25,881 nt of DNA from the NCBI GenBank assembly GCA_937911855.1, contig CALDPK010000172.1, positions 1-25,881 on the forward strand, given 5' to 3'. A program made the translations under genes and the position numbers. This DNA comes from an uncultured Trueperaceae bacterium. GTDB lineage: Bacteria; Deinococcota; Deinococci; Deinococcales; Trueperaceae. Below are positions 7,276 to 14,751 of the stretch, piece after piece (the first letter of the stretch is position 1; each line of letters starts with the position of its first letter). Below the pieces are notes generated by a model that ran no database searches, was not told the DNA's origin, and was given only the letters and a program-made list of their open reading frames with translations.

Positions 7276-9350
7276 CCTTCGGCGGAATCCACGATCATCT
7301 GCACCAGCGGTGCGTACGTCTCGATGGTCGTGAACAGCGAACCGTCCGGCGCGAACTTGCGGATCAGGTGACCGCCGCGCCGGCCGGCGTACAGGAAGCC
7401 GTCGCCATCCACGCCCAGGTCCAGCTGACCGTCGACGTTCTCGCCCTGCCGTGTCTCGAAGCTGAATGACTTCACCACACGGGAATCAGGCGAGATCTTG
7501 CGGATCTTGCCGCTGGTTGCATCAGCGATGTACACGAAGCCTTCCCTGTCGGCGGCCAGCCCGTCCAGTTCGCGCAGCTCACTCGAGTCGGCGCTGCTGC
7601 GGAACGCCCAGCGGGTCAGGTACTTACCGTCACGCGTGAACTTCTGCACCTGGCGGTTGCCGCTGTCCAGCACGTAAATCGAATTGTCCGGACCCACCGT
7701 GATGTGGCGGGGTTCCTCGAAACTGCCGCGTCCCTCGCCGCGGCCGCCGAAACCCAGCTGGAACTGTCCGTCCGGATCGAAGCGCTGGACCATGAACGTC
7801 TCGCTGTCCAGCACGTACAGGCAGTTGTCCGGGCCGACGGCCAGTGATACGGGCTGCAGGAACTCACCGGGTTTCATCCCGTAACGCCCGAAGGCGAACA
7901 ACAGGTCACCGCTGGAGTCGAGTTTCCTGATCATCTTGTGGTCGGACTGACCGGCCCGCAACTCGAACACGACCGCGTAGATGTGGCCAGCCCGGTCCGT
8001 CGTGATGGCCACCGGGGCTGAACTGAACTCGCGCGGACCAAGCCCGATGTCACCCATGCTGGCGTGCAGGTTACCGGCCGTATCCAGGATGCGCACGACC
8101 CCCTGCTTGGAGCCGACGGTCACGATGAGGCGGTTGTCGAGCTCGGGGATGTCCTCATCCTCGAACTGGCGGGAATCAAGGAACTCGATGACTTCCGCCA
8201 GGCTGGGCCGGTCACCCGGTTCCTTGCTGAGCATGCGCATGACCAGGTCGTCCAGTTCCCGGCCGATCTTCAGGTTCAGCTGACGCGGCGGCGCGGGCGT
8301 CTGGAATATCTGCTGGTGGACGATGGCTTCGTAACCGCCCTTGAAGGCGGTCTCGCCGGTCAGCATCTCGTAGAACACGAGGCCCAGGCTGTAGATGTCA
8401 CTGCGGTGGTCGATCCTCAGGCCACGGGCCTGCTCGGGCGACATGTACACGGGCGTGCCTACGCGCGCGCCGGTCATCGTCAGCCTGGACAGCACCTTGC
8501 CGCCGGCGATGCCGAAGTCCATCAGCTTCACGGCATCTGGAGCCAGGCGCGGGCCGGGGCCTTCGCGGATGCCGCCTTTGAGCAGCATTATGTTCGCCGG
8601 CTTGATGTCGCGGTGGATGATGCCGGCTGCGTGAATGTGCTCGAGGGCGCTGGCGACGTACTTCATGACCGCCGCGGACAGTTCCACGTCCAGTTCGCGT
8701 CCGTCGATGTAGCTTTCGAGCGAGCGGCCATCGACGAACTCCATGGCCATGAAGTGTTTCACGCCGTGGCTGCCGTGCTCGAAGGTGCGCACGATGTTCA
8801 CGTGATCCAGTCGCTGGGCGACTTCGGCCTCGCGGTGGAAGCGGCGGATGAACTTGGCGTCGGCCACGTACTGTTCCATCGGGAGCTTCAGCGCAACGAT
8901 CTGCCCGTCGGAGCGGCGCCGTGCCCGGTAGACGCTGGCCATGCCGCCTGAGCCGACGCGTTCCAGCACCTCGTAACCCGGCACGTCGATCTCCTCGAAA
9001 CCGGAGGCCGTGGCGATCTGCTGCGGGGAGCGGGTGCCGCGTGAGCTGCGGACGGTCCTGGGTTTCCTGGCGGTGGTTGTGACTGAGGGCCGCTTGCTGC
9101 GGCGGGGTGCCACGCGGCTGGACACGCTGCGGGTGGCAGGTACCGGTTCGCTGCGCAGCAGCAGCGCCGCGGCGAAGACGAGCAGGATCAGGGGCGCCAG
9201 GGCGCGTTCAGGTCCGCTGATGGCCAGCAGTCCCCCGAAAAGCAGGGTGCCCAGCACCAGGAAGGTGACTCGGGCGATGGCCGGCATGCGCAGCATCACG
9301 ATGAAAGCGATTACTGCGAGCGGCAAAATGGTCCAGGGCAGCCACTGCAT
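7272..9350 (-). CDS. Membrane-anchored Ser/Thr protein kinase with C-terminal NHL beta-propeller
   Basis: A 692-residue PknD-like kinase in an unusual order. Three hydrophobic helices (about 6-21, 27-45, 50-66) come first, then a basic linker (67-110), a complete Hanks-type kinase domain (about 125-392) and an NHL-repeat propeller (about 405-690, roughly six blades). The kinase has GSGGMASV (133-140), Lys155, HRDIKPAN with Asp248, DFG (278-280) and SPEQ (304-307), so it should be active. There is no membrane segment between kinase and propeller, so both should face the same side, presumably the cytoplasm; in mycobacterial PknD the propeller is extracellular. Its ATG lies three bases after the stop of the PP2C gene, indicating coupled expression of kinase and phosphatase. 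The propeller's ligand is unknown. Confidence 0.9.
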   Translation of the reverse strand: MQWLPWTILPLAVIAFIVMLRMPAIARVTFLVLGTLLFGGLLAISGPERALAPLILLVFAAALLLRSEPVPATRSVSSRVAPRRSKRPSVTTTARKPRTVRSSRGTRSPQQIATASGFEEIDVPGYEVLERVGSGGMASVYRARRRSDGQIVALKLPMEQYVADAKFIRRFHREAEVAQRLDHVNIVRTFEHGSHGVKHFMAMEFVDGRSLESYIDGRELDVELSAAVMKYVASALEHIHAAGIIHRDIKPANIMLLKGGIREGPGPRLAPDAVKLMDFGIAGGKVLSRLTMTGARVGTPVYMSPEQARGLRIDHRSDIYSLGLVFYEMLTGETAFKGGYEAIVHQQIFQTPAPPRQLNLKIGRELDDLVMRMLSKEPGDRPSLAEVIEFLDSRQFEDEDIPELDNRLIVTVGSKQGVVRILDTAGNLHASMGDIGLGPREFSSAPVAITTDRAGHIYAVVFELRAGQSDHKMIRKLDSSGDLLFAFGRYGMKPGEFLQPVSLAVGPDNCLYVLDSETFMVQRFDPDGQFQLGFGGRGEGRGSFEEPRHITVGPDNSIYVLDSGNRQVQKFTRDGKYLTRWAFRSSADSSELRELDGLAADREGFVYIADATSGKIRKISPDSRVVKSFSFETRQGENVDGQLDLGVDGDGFLYAGRRGGHLIRKFAPDGSLFTTIETYAPLVQMIVDSAEG

Positions 9351-9353
9351 GAT

Positions 9354-10115
9354 TCAGGGAACCTCCACGATTACCAGGGTTATGTTGTCGGGCCCGCCGC
9401 GTTCACGCGCGCGGGTTATCAGGTACTCGACGCTAGACTGCGCAGAACGCGCCGAGCGGATCTCGTCCAGTATCTCCTCGGGAGCCAGCATGTCATGCAG
9501 ACCGTCGGTGGTGACGGCCAGGACGTCGCCACTGTACACGTCCAGCGCCTGCACTTCCGGTTCGACTTCGGACGTCGTGCCCAGGGCCCGCGTGAGCAGG
9601 TGGCGCCATTCGTGATCGTCTGCCTCGTCAGCACGCAGGAAGCCCATGTCCATCTGCTCCTGCACCCAGGTGTGGTCATGGGTCAGCTGGCGGATCTTTC
9701 CTTCGCGGATCAGCCAGGCCCGCGAGTCACCCACGTGACCCAGGTGGGCGCGCCGGCCGTGCATTGCGATGAAGGTGAGGGTCGTGCCCATGCCCGCGCG
9801 GGCGGGTTCAGAGGCGGATCTGAAGAGCCGGTGGTTGGCGAGCTTCACGCAGCGCTCGACGACCTTGTCCAGGCCGATCACTGACCGGCCGCTGGCGACG
9901 TCATCAACGTAGCGCGCGAACACCTCGTCAAGCGCGTGGACTGCCTGGCGGCTGGCGTACTCGCCTGCCGCTGCACCACCCATGCCGTCGGCGACGCCGA
10001 AAAGCAGCAGGGTGTCATCGCGCAGCGGGTACTGCCAGACGCGATGGAAATCCTCGTTCAGCTTGCGGACTTTGCCCACATCGGAGCCATGCCCGACATT
10101 CAGGGTGGCGCGCAC
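9354..10115 (-). CDS. PP2C-family Ser/Thr protein phosphatase (PrpC/Stp type)
   Basis: A 253-residue soluble PP2C phosphatase with the full bacterial motif set: KLNED near 18-22, ADGMGGAAAGEYAS near 42-55, GMGTTLT, HVGDSRAWL, LTHDHTWVQEQ, TTDGLHDML and GGPDNITLVIVEV at the C-terminus. The conserved Asp residues that bind the two metals are present. It probably reverses phosphorylation by the kinase encoded three bases downstream, as Stp/Stk pairs do. The start is the GTG at 10115: TAGACT lies six bases before it, whereas the nearby ATG at 10117 is in a frame that stops at once. The gene therefore probably has its own leaderless promoter inside the minus-strand block. Confidence 0.9.
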   Translation of the reverse strand: MRATLNVGHGSDVGKVRKLNEDFHRVWQYPLRDDTLLLFGVADGMGGAAAGEYASRQAVHALDEVFARYVDDVASGRSVIGLDKVVERCVKLANHRLFRSASEPARAGMGTTLTFIAMHGRRAHLGHVGDSRAWLIREGKIRQLTHDHTWVQEQMDMGFLRADEADDHEWRHLLTRALGTTSEVEPEVQALDVYSGDVLAVTTDGLHDMLAPEEILDEIRSARSAQSSVEYLITRARERGGPDNITLVIVEVP

Positions 10116-10121
10116 ATGAAC

Positions 10122-10127
10122 AGTCTA
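10122..10127 (-). promoter_or_regulatory. -10-like box for a leaderless start (PP2C gene)
   Basis: TAGACT on the minus strand, then six bases, then GTG at 10115. It suggests that the phosphatase-kinase pair can be transcribed separately from the genes upstream. Confidence 0.45.
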
Positions 10128-10174
10128 CTGGAGTGCGTCAGCCGGCTCCGGGAAATGCCGCACAACCGGCCGGG

Positions 10175-10792
10175 TCAGTTACCGCCGTTGCGCGGCCGCT
10201 TGACCGTCTCCACGTACGGGAAATCGGTAAGCAGGCTGCGGTACTTCATGAACAGTTCAACTGCTTCGGTGCGGTCACGCGGCAGTTCCTTCAGGCGCAG
10301 GTAGGCCGTATCGCCGGTGTTGCAGAAGCGGAAGGTGGGGGTGCCGAAGATGTTCAGCTGTTCGGCCTGGTAATGCTCCTGTGCCAGTTCGGTGCGCAGT
10401 TCCGGGTCGTCCAGGTCGGAGCAGAACCGGTCTACGTCCAGGCCGGAGCCCGCTGCGACCTTCAGAAGCGTCTCGTGGCTGAACGACTGGTGTTCCATGT
10501 GCCGTGCGCGCTGCAGGCCCAGGCGGAACGCGCTGCCGGCGGCACTGCCCTGCCGGCGCGCAGCCTGACCAGCCAGAAACGGCAGCAGGCCGCCAGTGCC
10601 ACTGGGGTCACTGGCGTCCAGCCGGTCGTTCCAGATCTGAAAATCCGGTTCCTTGCTGTTGTTCTGCACCAGACTGAAATGGCGCCATTCGAACCTGAGC
10701 CCTGTTTCTCCACTTACCATCTCGACAAGTTCGGCGCCCCGCCAGGCGTAAGGGCACAGGTAGTCGAAATAGACGATAACATCTGGTTGCAT
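10175..10792 (-). CDS. DsbA-family (FrnE-like) thioredoxin-fold protein with a single active-site Cys
   Basis: A 205-residue DsbA-fold protein without a signal peptide, so cytoplasmic. The active-site strand reads YFDYLCPYAWRGAELV (8-23), the helical insert follows, and GTPTF (about 150-154) supplies the cis-Pro loop. FrnE-type enzymes have CxxC at the active site; here it is C13-P-Y-A16, a monothiol form, as in some 2-hydroxychromene-2-carboxylate isomerase and glutathione-S-transferase-kappa relatives. A disulfide oxidoreductase cycle needing two Cys at this site is thus unlikely. A TGTAAT box lies six bases before the ATG. It sits 83 bases after DUF3467 and 59 before the phosphatase, on the same strand, which may be accidental or may link redox state to the signalling block. 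Confidence 0.75.
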   Translation of the reverse strand: MQPDVIVYFDYLCPYAWRGAELVEMVSGETGLRFEWRHFSLVQNNSKEPDFQIWNDRLDASDPSGTGGLLPFLAGQAARRQGSAAGSAFRLGLQRARHMEHQSFSHETLLKVAAGSGLDVDRFCSDLDDPELRTELAQEHYQAEQLNIFGTPTFRFCNTGDTAYLRLKELPRDRTEAVELFMKYRSLLTDFPYVETVKRPRNGGN

Positions 10793-10875
10793 TGCTCCAT
10801 TACATACTCGTGCCTCACGCGCTGCTGGTATGCCGCACGACAGGCACCGGTACGCTCAGGCGCGCAACGGGTGGT

Positions 10876-11172
10876 TCAGTTCTGCTCCGCGGGGTCCCTG
10901 TTGGCGGTCGGCAGGTTGATCTCGCCGAAGCGGGTTTCGAAGCGCCTGACGTTCTCCTGGAGGCTCAGCATCAGCGCCTTGGCGTGCTGCGGGCTCAGGA
11001 CCATGCGCGATGTGACGGTGGGCTGCTGGCGCGGGTAGGCCAGTACGAAATCGATGAAGAACTCCGCGCCGGTGTGCGAGATCAGGGCCATGTTGGAGTA
11101 GGTGCCCTTGGCGGTTTCCTTGTCGATCTCAAGCTTGAATTCCTTGGTGTTCGGGTTCGGATTCTGGTTCAT
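10876..11172 (-). CDS. DUF3467 protein
   Basis: A small 98-residue soluble protein of the DUF3467 family. Conserved parts are the YSNMALISHTGAEFFIDF strand pair (about 25-42), SRMVLSPQHAKALMLSL (about 55-71) and a helical C-terminus with a charged tail. Its function is unknown in the literature I can recall. It is the last gene of a four-gene chain: its ATG overlaps the stop of the preceding Roadblock gene as ATGA (11169-11172), so the two are made together and may interact. Confidence 0.85.
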   Translation of the reverse strand: MNQNPNPNTKEFKLEIDKETAKGTYSNMALISHTGAEFFIDFVLAYPRQQPTVTSRMVLSPQHAKALMLSLQENVRRFETRFGEINLPTANRDPAEQN

Positions 11173-11537
11173 GCAGTCAACTCCCCTGCCAGTTCCGGCA
11201 GCATCTTGCGCAGCTGGAAACGCACGCGACCGAGCGTCGTGGCAGTGTCCAGCGTCAGCACGGCAACATAACCCGCGACGCCGTGAGAATCGAGGGGTGT
11301 CATCAGGACCGGGCCTTTCTCGTACTCGATCATCGTCTGCTTTATGTCGCCCTCGCCCATCAGGTCAGCCAGCACTTTGCTGGAAGCCAGGCTTGAAGCC
11401 ACGAGGCCGCCGATGAAGCTCAGGTCGAAGTCTTCTTCGCTCGCGCCTTCGACTATGAAACCGTCGGTCGAGACGATGGCGACCCCGGTCACGCCCTTGA
11501 TGGCGAGCATGTTTTCCAGATGCGATTTAAGGCTCAT
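11169..11537 (-). CDS. Roadblock/LC7 domain protein, copy 1 (MglB-like)
   Basis: A single-domain Roadblock/LC7 protein of 122 residues, the most typical of the three copies. GVTGVAIVSTDGFIVEG (15-31) is the first strand pair of the fold, followed by a long helix (about 41-62), the strands around MIEYEKGPVLMTPL (about 69-82) and a closing helix. Such domains form dimers and, in the MglB branch, stimulate a Ras-like GTPase (MglA). No GTPase gene lies nearby. ATGA overlaps join it both to the Roadblock copy before it and to DUF3467 after it. Confidence 0.85.
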   Translation of the reverse strand: MSLKSHLENMLAIKGVTGVAIVSTDGFIVEGASEEDFDLSFIGGLVASSLASSKVLADLMGEGDIKQTMIEYEKGPVLMTPLDSHGVAGYVAVLTLDTATTLGRVRFQLRKMLPELAGELTA

Positions 11538-11890
11538 TGCCTGCCTCCCAGAGCAGCCCTCAGCGGCTGCAGTACCGATTCCACGCCCGGTGGCAGGCCC
11601 ACGTTGCCGCTGCCTCGCTCGAACACGAGGGCCAGCAGGTGCCCGGGCAGGAGCAGCACCGTAACGTCATGCGAAGTGAGTCCGGCTGAGAACTGCCTGA
11701 CTTCACCCAGGTTCAGGTTGGCGAAGCAGTATTTTGCTGCCTCGGTGACGCCGGCGAGTTCCGCGGCCAGCTGGTCGGCAGCGAAACGGCTGCCTGCCTG
11801 GTCGACGACCAGGCCGTCCTGGGTGAACACCAGCGCGGCGACAGCTCCCGGCAGCCGGACGACAGGCTCCAAGGTGCCGCTCAGGTTCAT
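11534..11890 (-). CDS. Roadblock/LC7-like domain protein, copy 2 (divergent)
   Basis: 118 residues with the same strand-strand-helix-strand order as its neighbours: AVAALVFTQDGLVVDQ (16-31), a helix to about 60, VTVLLLPGHLLALVF (about 76-90), and a C-terminal helix. It is clearly divergent from copies 1 and 3 in sequence, so the three are unlikely to be recent duplicates. Joined by ATGA overlaps at 11534-11537 and 11887-11890. A distinct role in a mixed dimer with a sister copy is plausible but is inference. Confidence 0.7.
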   Translation of the reverse strand: MNLSGTLEPVVRLPGAVAALVFTQDGLVVDQAGSRFAADQLAAELAGVTEAAKYCFANLNLGEVRQFSAGLTSHDVTVLLLPGHLLALVFERGSGNVGLPPGVESVLQPLRAALGGRQ

Positions 11891-12249
11891 GCCAGAGCCT
11901 CGAGGATGCGCCGGCCGGCGTGACCGCTGTAAAGCCTTGCCTTGCCGATGTTGCCGCCGGCTTCCAGCAGGAGAACGCAGTACAGGTCGGCGGAGAGGAT
12001 GCGGACGTAGGCCACGTACAGCTCGGAACTCATGATCAGCTCCGCAAGGTTGCCGCCAGCAAGACGCTCGTTAAGCGCCGCGTTCCCGGCTGTCAGCACG
12101 TTCGTCAGTTCGGCAACGAAAGCCGACAGTTCCGCGCGCATCCCGCCGGCCTGCTCGACTATGAGGCCGTCCATGCCACCGACCGCCGCGGCTACCGATC
12201 CATCAACCTGGTCGGTCAGGCCGGCAAGAATATCGTCCAGTTCAGTCAT
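11887..12249 (-). CDS. Roadblock/LC7-like domain protein, copy 3 (first gene of the chain)
   Basis: 120 residues. GSVAAAVGGMDGLIVEQ (17-33) gives the first strand pair, followed by a helix (about 38-60) and VAYVRILSADLYCVLLLEA (about 78-96). It heads the chain copy 3, copy 2, copy 1, DUF3467, in which every junction is an ATGA overlap. TAAAGT lies nine bases before its ATG, so the transcript leader is at most a few bases. The 77-base gap to the divergent phosphorylase gene at 12327 holds both promoters. Confidence 0.75.
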   Translation of the reverse strand: MTELDDILAGLTDQVDGSVAAAVGGMDGLIVEQAGGMRAELSAFVAELTNVLTAGNAALNERLAGGNLAELIMSSELYVAYVRILSADLYCVLLLEAGGNIGKARLYSGHAGRRILEALA

Positions 12250-12258
12250 CGCACCGCG

Positions 12259-12264
12259 ACTTTA
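12259..12264 (-). promoter_or_regulatory. -10-like box of the Roadblock operon
   Basis: TAAAGT on the minus strand, nine bases before the ATG at 12249. Spacing is two to three bases longer than at the leaderless genes. No -35 box is clear. Confidence 0.4.
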
Positions 12265-12288
12265 TCACGCACCCTGCCGCTGACGGAG

Positions 12289-12320
12289 TTGAAGTTCTGG
12301 CAATTGCGCTCTGCTATCTT
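12289..12320 (+). promoter_or_regulatory. Promoter of the phosphorylase operon (leaderless)
   Basis: TATCTT at 12315-12320 ends six bases before the ATG at 12327. A TTGAAG at 12289-12294 is a possible -35; it is 17 bases from TGCTAT (12312-12317) and 20 from TATCTT, so the exact -10 is uncertain, but either way the transcript starts at or next to the start codon. Confidence 0.5.
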
Positions 12321-12326
12321 GGCTGC

Positions 12327-13040
12327 ATGAGCCAAATACATATCCACGCCGAACCGGGCGAAATCGCGCCATTCGTCCTTCTGCCCGGTGACCCCAAGCG
12401 GGCCCGCTTCATCGCCGAGACGTTCTTCGATGACCCGGTGCTCTACACCGACCACCGCGGCATGTTGGGCTTCACCGGCACCTACAAGGGCGTGCCGGTC
12501 AGCGTCCAGACGACGGGCATGGGCACGCCCAGCCTGGCGATCACCGTCGAGGAGCTCGTCCGCCTGGGCGCGAAGACGCTCGTCAGGGTCGGCACGGCCG
12601 GCATCATCGCCGACGAGGTCGAACCGGGCGAGCTGATCATCGCCACCGGCGCCGTCCCCAACGACGGAACCACCCGCCAGTACCTGAACGGCGCGCCTTA
12701 CGCACCCGTGGCCGATCACAGCATCGTGCAGGCCCTGGTGGACACCGCAGCGCGCGGCGGCAGGAAGGTCCATACCGGCCTGATCCAGACCGAAGACGCG
12801 TTCTACGCAACCCAGCCCGAACACGTGGCGGAACTCAACGAGCGCGGCGTCCTGGCCATCGAGATGGAAGCTTCCGCCCTGTTCATGCTGGGCAAAATGC
12901 GGCGCGTCCGCACCGGCTGCGCACTCGTCGCCAGCAACCGCATCGGTGACCCGCAGCTCGTCGCCCCCGAGATACTGCAGGAAGGTGTCTCGCACATGAC
13001 GAGCGTGGCACTCGAGGCCGCCCTGCAGCTGCAGGCATGA
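12327..13040 (+). CDS. Nucleoside phosphorylase, PNP/UDP family 1 (DeoD-like)
   Basis: A 237-residue family-1 nucleoside phosphorylase, cleaving nucleosides with phosphate to a free base and (deoxy)ribose 1-phosphate. LLPGDPKRA (18-26) and RVGTAG (87-92) supply phosphate contacts, GMGTPS (64-69) is conserved, and EMEAS (179-183) holds the ribose-binding Met and Glu. In DeoD-type purine enzymes a catalytic Asp follows Ser near residue 204; here the pair is Ser203-Asn204, so purine preference is uncertain and I give no gene symbol. It is leaderless (TATCTT box) and starts a three-gene operon: its stop overlaps the next ATG as ATGA. The pairing of nucleoside salvage with acyl-CoA genes is unusual. 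Confidence 0.85.
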   Translation: MSQIHIHAEPGEIAPFVLLPGDPKRARFIAETFFDDPVLYTDHRGMLGFTGTYKGVPVSVQTTGMGTPSLAITVEELVRLGAKTLVRVGTAGIIADEVEPGELIIATGAVPNDGTTRQYLNGAPYAPVADHSIVQALVDTAARGGRKVHTGLIQTEDAFYATQPEHVAELNERGVLAIEMEASALFMLGKMRRVRTGCALVASNRIGDPQLVAPEILQEGVSHMTSVALEAALQLQA

Positions 13041-13894
13041 GCACCATCGCGGTGCTGGGCGCAGGCACGATGGGTGCCGGCATCGCCCAGGCAAGCGCCG
13101 GAGCCGGCCACCGGGTTCTGCTGTTCGACATCGACGCGGCTGCCCGCCAGCGGGGCCTGGACGCCATCAGCTCCAGCCTCGCGCGCTTCGTGAAGAAGGA
13201 ATCGATCAGCCAGGCGGACGCTGATGAACAGCTGGGCCGGGTGACGCCTACGGGCGACATGGGCGCCCTCTCTGAAGCCGAGGTCGTCATCGAGGCTGTC
13301 CCAGAGAGGCTCGACATCAAACGCAGCGTCGGGGAGCAGGCCGCGGCGAACGCACCGGCCGGCGCGCTGCTGGCCACGAACACGTCCAGCCTGTCGGTCA
13401 CCGAGATCGCCTCGTACACGGGCGGGCACGAGGCACGTTTCTGCGGAATGCACTTCTTCAACCCCGTCCCGATGCTGCCGCTCGTGGAAGTGGTCCGGGC
13501 GCAGCTGACTGCCGAAGACACCATTGAACGCGCGGTGAGCTTCGTGGAAGGCCTCGGCAAGACGCCCATCACCTGCAACGACACGCCCGGCTTCATCGTC
13601 AACCGCCTGCTCATCCCGTACATGAACGACGCCGTTCACGCCCTGGCCGAAGGCGTTGGCACGGCCGAGGACATCGACCGGGCCATGAAGCTCGGTGCCA
13701 ACATGCCCTTGGGGCCACTGGCGCTGTGCGACCTGGTCGGGCTGGACATCGCACTGGCCGCAGCGGAAAGCCTGCACGCCGAGTATCAGGATCCCAAGTT
13801 CCGCATCCACCCGCTCCTGCGCCAGATGGTGCGGGCCGACAAACTGGGCCGCAAGACGGGCGCAGGCTTCTACGATTACGACAGGAAAGGCTGA
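13037..13894 (+). CDS. hbd: 3-hydroxybutyryl-CoA dehydrogenase
   Basis: 285 residues, the normal length for this family, which oxidises 3-hydroxyacyl-CoA to 3-ketoacyl-CoA with NAD. The Rossmann motif GAGTMGAGIAQ is at 8-18; NTSSLSVTEIA (115-125) is the conserved strand; GMHFFNPVPMLPLVEVV (137-153) carries the catalytic His139 and Glu151. The C-terminal helical domain ends with the common KTGAGFYDY. Its ATG overlaps the phosphorylase stop (ATGA), and the hydratase ATG follows its stop by three bases, so all three are one operon. With the thiolase at 16,513-17,685 it could serve butyrate-type acyl-CoA breakdown or synthesis. Confidence 0.93.
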   Translation: MSTIAVLGAGTMGAGIAQASAGAGHRVLLFDIDAAARQRGLDAISSSLARFVKKESISQADADEQLGRVTPTGDMGALSEAEVVIEAVPERLDIKRSVGEQAAANAPAGALLATNTSSLSVTEIASYTGGHEARFCGMHFFNPVPMLPLVEVVRAQLTAEDTIERAVSFVEGLGKTPITCNDTPGFIVNRLLIPYMNDAVHALAEGVGTAEDIDRAMKLGANMPLGPLALCDLVGLDIALAAAESLHAEYQDPKFRIHPLLRQMVRADKLGRKTGAGFYDYDRKG

Positions 13895-13897
13895 ACC

Positions 13898-14713
13898 ATG
13901 AGCGATTTTGAAGAGATCCAGCTGGACGGCGAACTCGAGTTCGACAACCTTGAGGTGCAGGTCGAGGACGGCGTCGCCATCATCACCTTCAACCGCCCCG
14001 ACGCCCTGAACGCGCTTAACGGCGACCTGATGGCCGAGTTCGGCATCGCCATGGACATCGCGGCCACCTCCGATGAAGTGCGCGCAGTCATCCTCACCGG
14101 GGCAGGCCGTTCATTCATCGCGGGCGCCGACATCAACGAGTTCCGCAACCTCGGCTCCGACCCCTTCGCCGGCCGTGACGCTGCGCTTGCCGGTCAGGAC
14201 GTACTGGCAGGCCTGGCCGCGATGCCGGTACCAACCATCGCGGCCATCAACGGTTTCGCATTCGGCGGCGGCCTCGAGGTCGCGCTGGCCTGCGACCTGC
14301 GGGTGGCGGCCAACGGCGCCAGGATGGGCCTGCCCGAAGTCGGCCTGGGACTCATCCCCGGTTACGGCGGCACGCAGCGGCTGCCGCGGCTCATCGGGCC
14401 GTCGCGCGCCATGGACCTGATCTTCACCGGCCGGCACGTCGAGGCTGACGAGGCACTGCAGCTGGGCCTGGTGAACCGGGTGGCAGAAGACGCAGTCGCA
14501 GGAGCCATGGAGCTGGCGCAGGCGATGCTGAAGAACGCGCCCATCTCGCTGGGCGTTGCCAAGGAAGCCATCGTCCGCGGCCTGTCCACCGACCTGAACC
14601 AGGGACTCGAGATAGAAGCGGACCTGTTCGGCTTCATCAGCACCACCAAAGACATGAAGGAAGGCACTACTGCTTTCCTGGAGAAACGCAAGGCAACTTT
14701 CCAGGGCGAATGA
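13898..14713 (+). CDS. Enoyl-CoA hydratase/crotonase
   Basis: 271 residues of the crotonase fold, hydrating 2-enoyl-CoA to 3-hydroxyacyl-CoA. IAGADINEF (74-82) and FAFGGGLEVALACD (120-133) form the oxyanion hole; the two catalytic Glu residues are present at 127 and 147 (LPEVGLGLIPGYGGTQRL region). The first 17 residues are an acidic extension beyond the usual start; the ATG at 13898, three bases after the dehydrogenase stop, is the only start near the operon spacing. Exact chain-length preference cannot be read from sequence. A hairpin follows at 14713-14736. Confidence 0.93.
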   Translation: MSDFEEIQLDGELEFDNLEVQVEDGVAIITFNRPDALNALNGDLMAEFGIAMDIAATSDEVRAVILTGAGRSFIAGADINEFRNLGSDPFAGRDAALAGQDVLAGLAAMPVPTIAAINGFAFGGGLEVALACDLRVAANGARMGLPEVGLGLIPGYGGTQRLPRLIGPSRAMDLIFTGRHVEADEALQLGLVNRVAEDAVAGAMELAQAMLKNAPISLGVAKEAIVRGLSTDLNQGLEIEADLFGFISTTKDMKEGTTAFLEKRKATFQGE

Positions 14714-14736
14714 CGCCCTGAAAGGCGGAAGGGCGT
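14713..14736 (+). terminator. Hairpin after the phosphorylase/dehydrogenase/hydratase operon
   Basis: ACGCCCT (14713-14719), a ten-base loop and AGGGCGT (14730-14736) form a seven-pair stem that begins at the last base of the hydratase stop. There is no T-run after it, so it may be a factor-assisted terminator or an RNA-stabilising hairpin. It ends 15 bases before the next ATG. Confidence 0.4.
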
Positions 14737-14751
14737 GGTATCAGTTGAACC

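Noticed and set aside
8064..8951. A 295-residue plus-strand frame
   Set aside because: Complement of the kinase domain, with no start context or motif.
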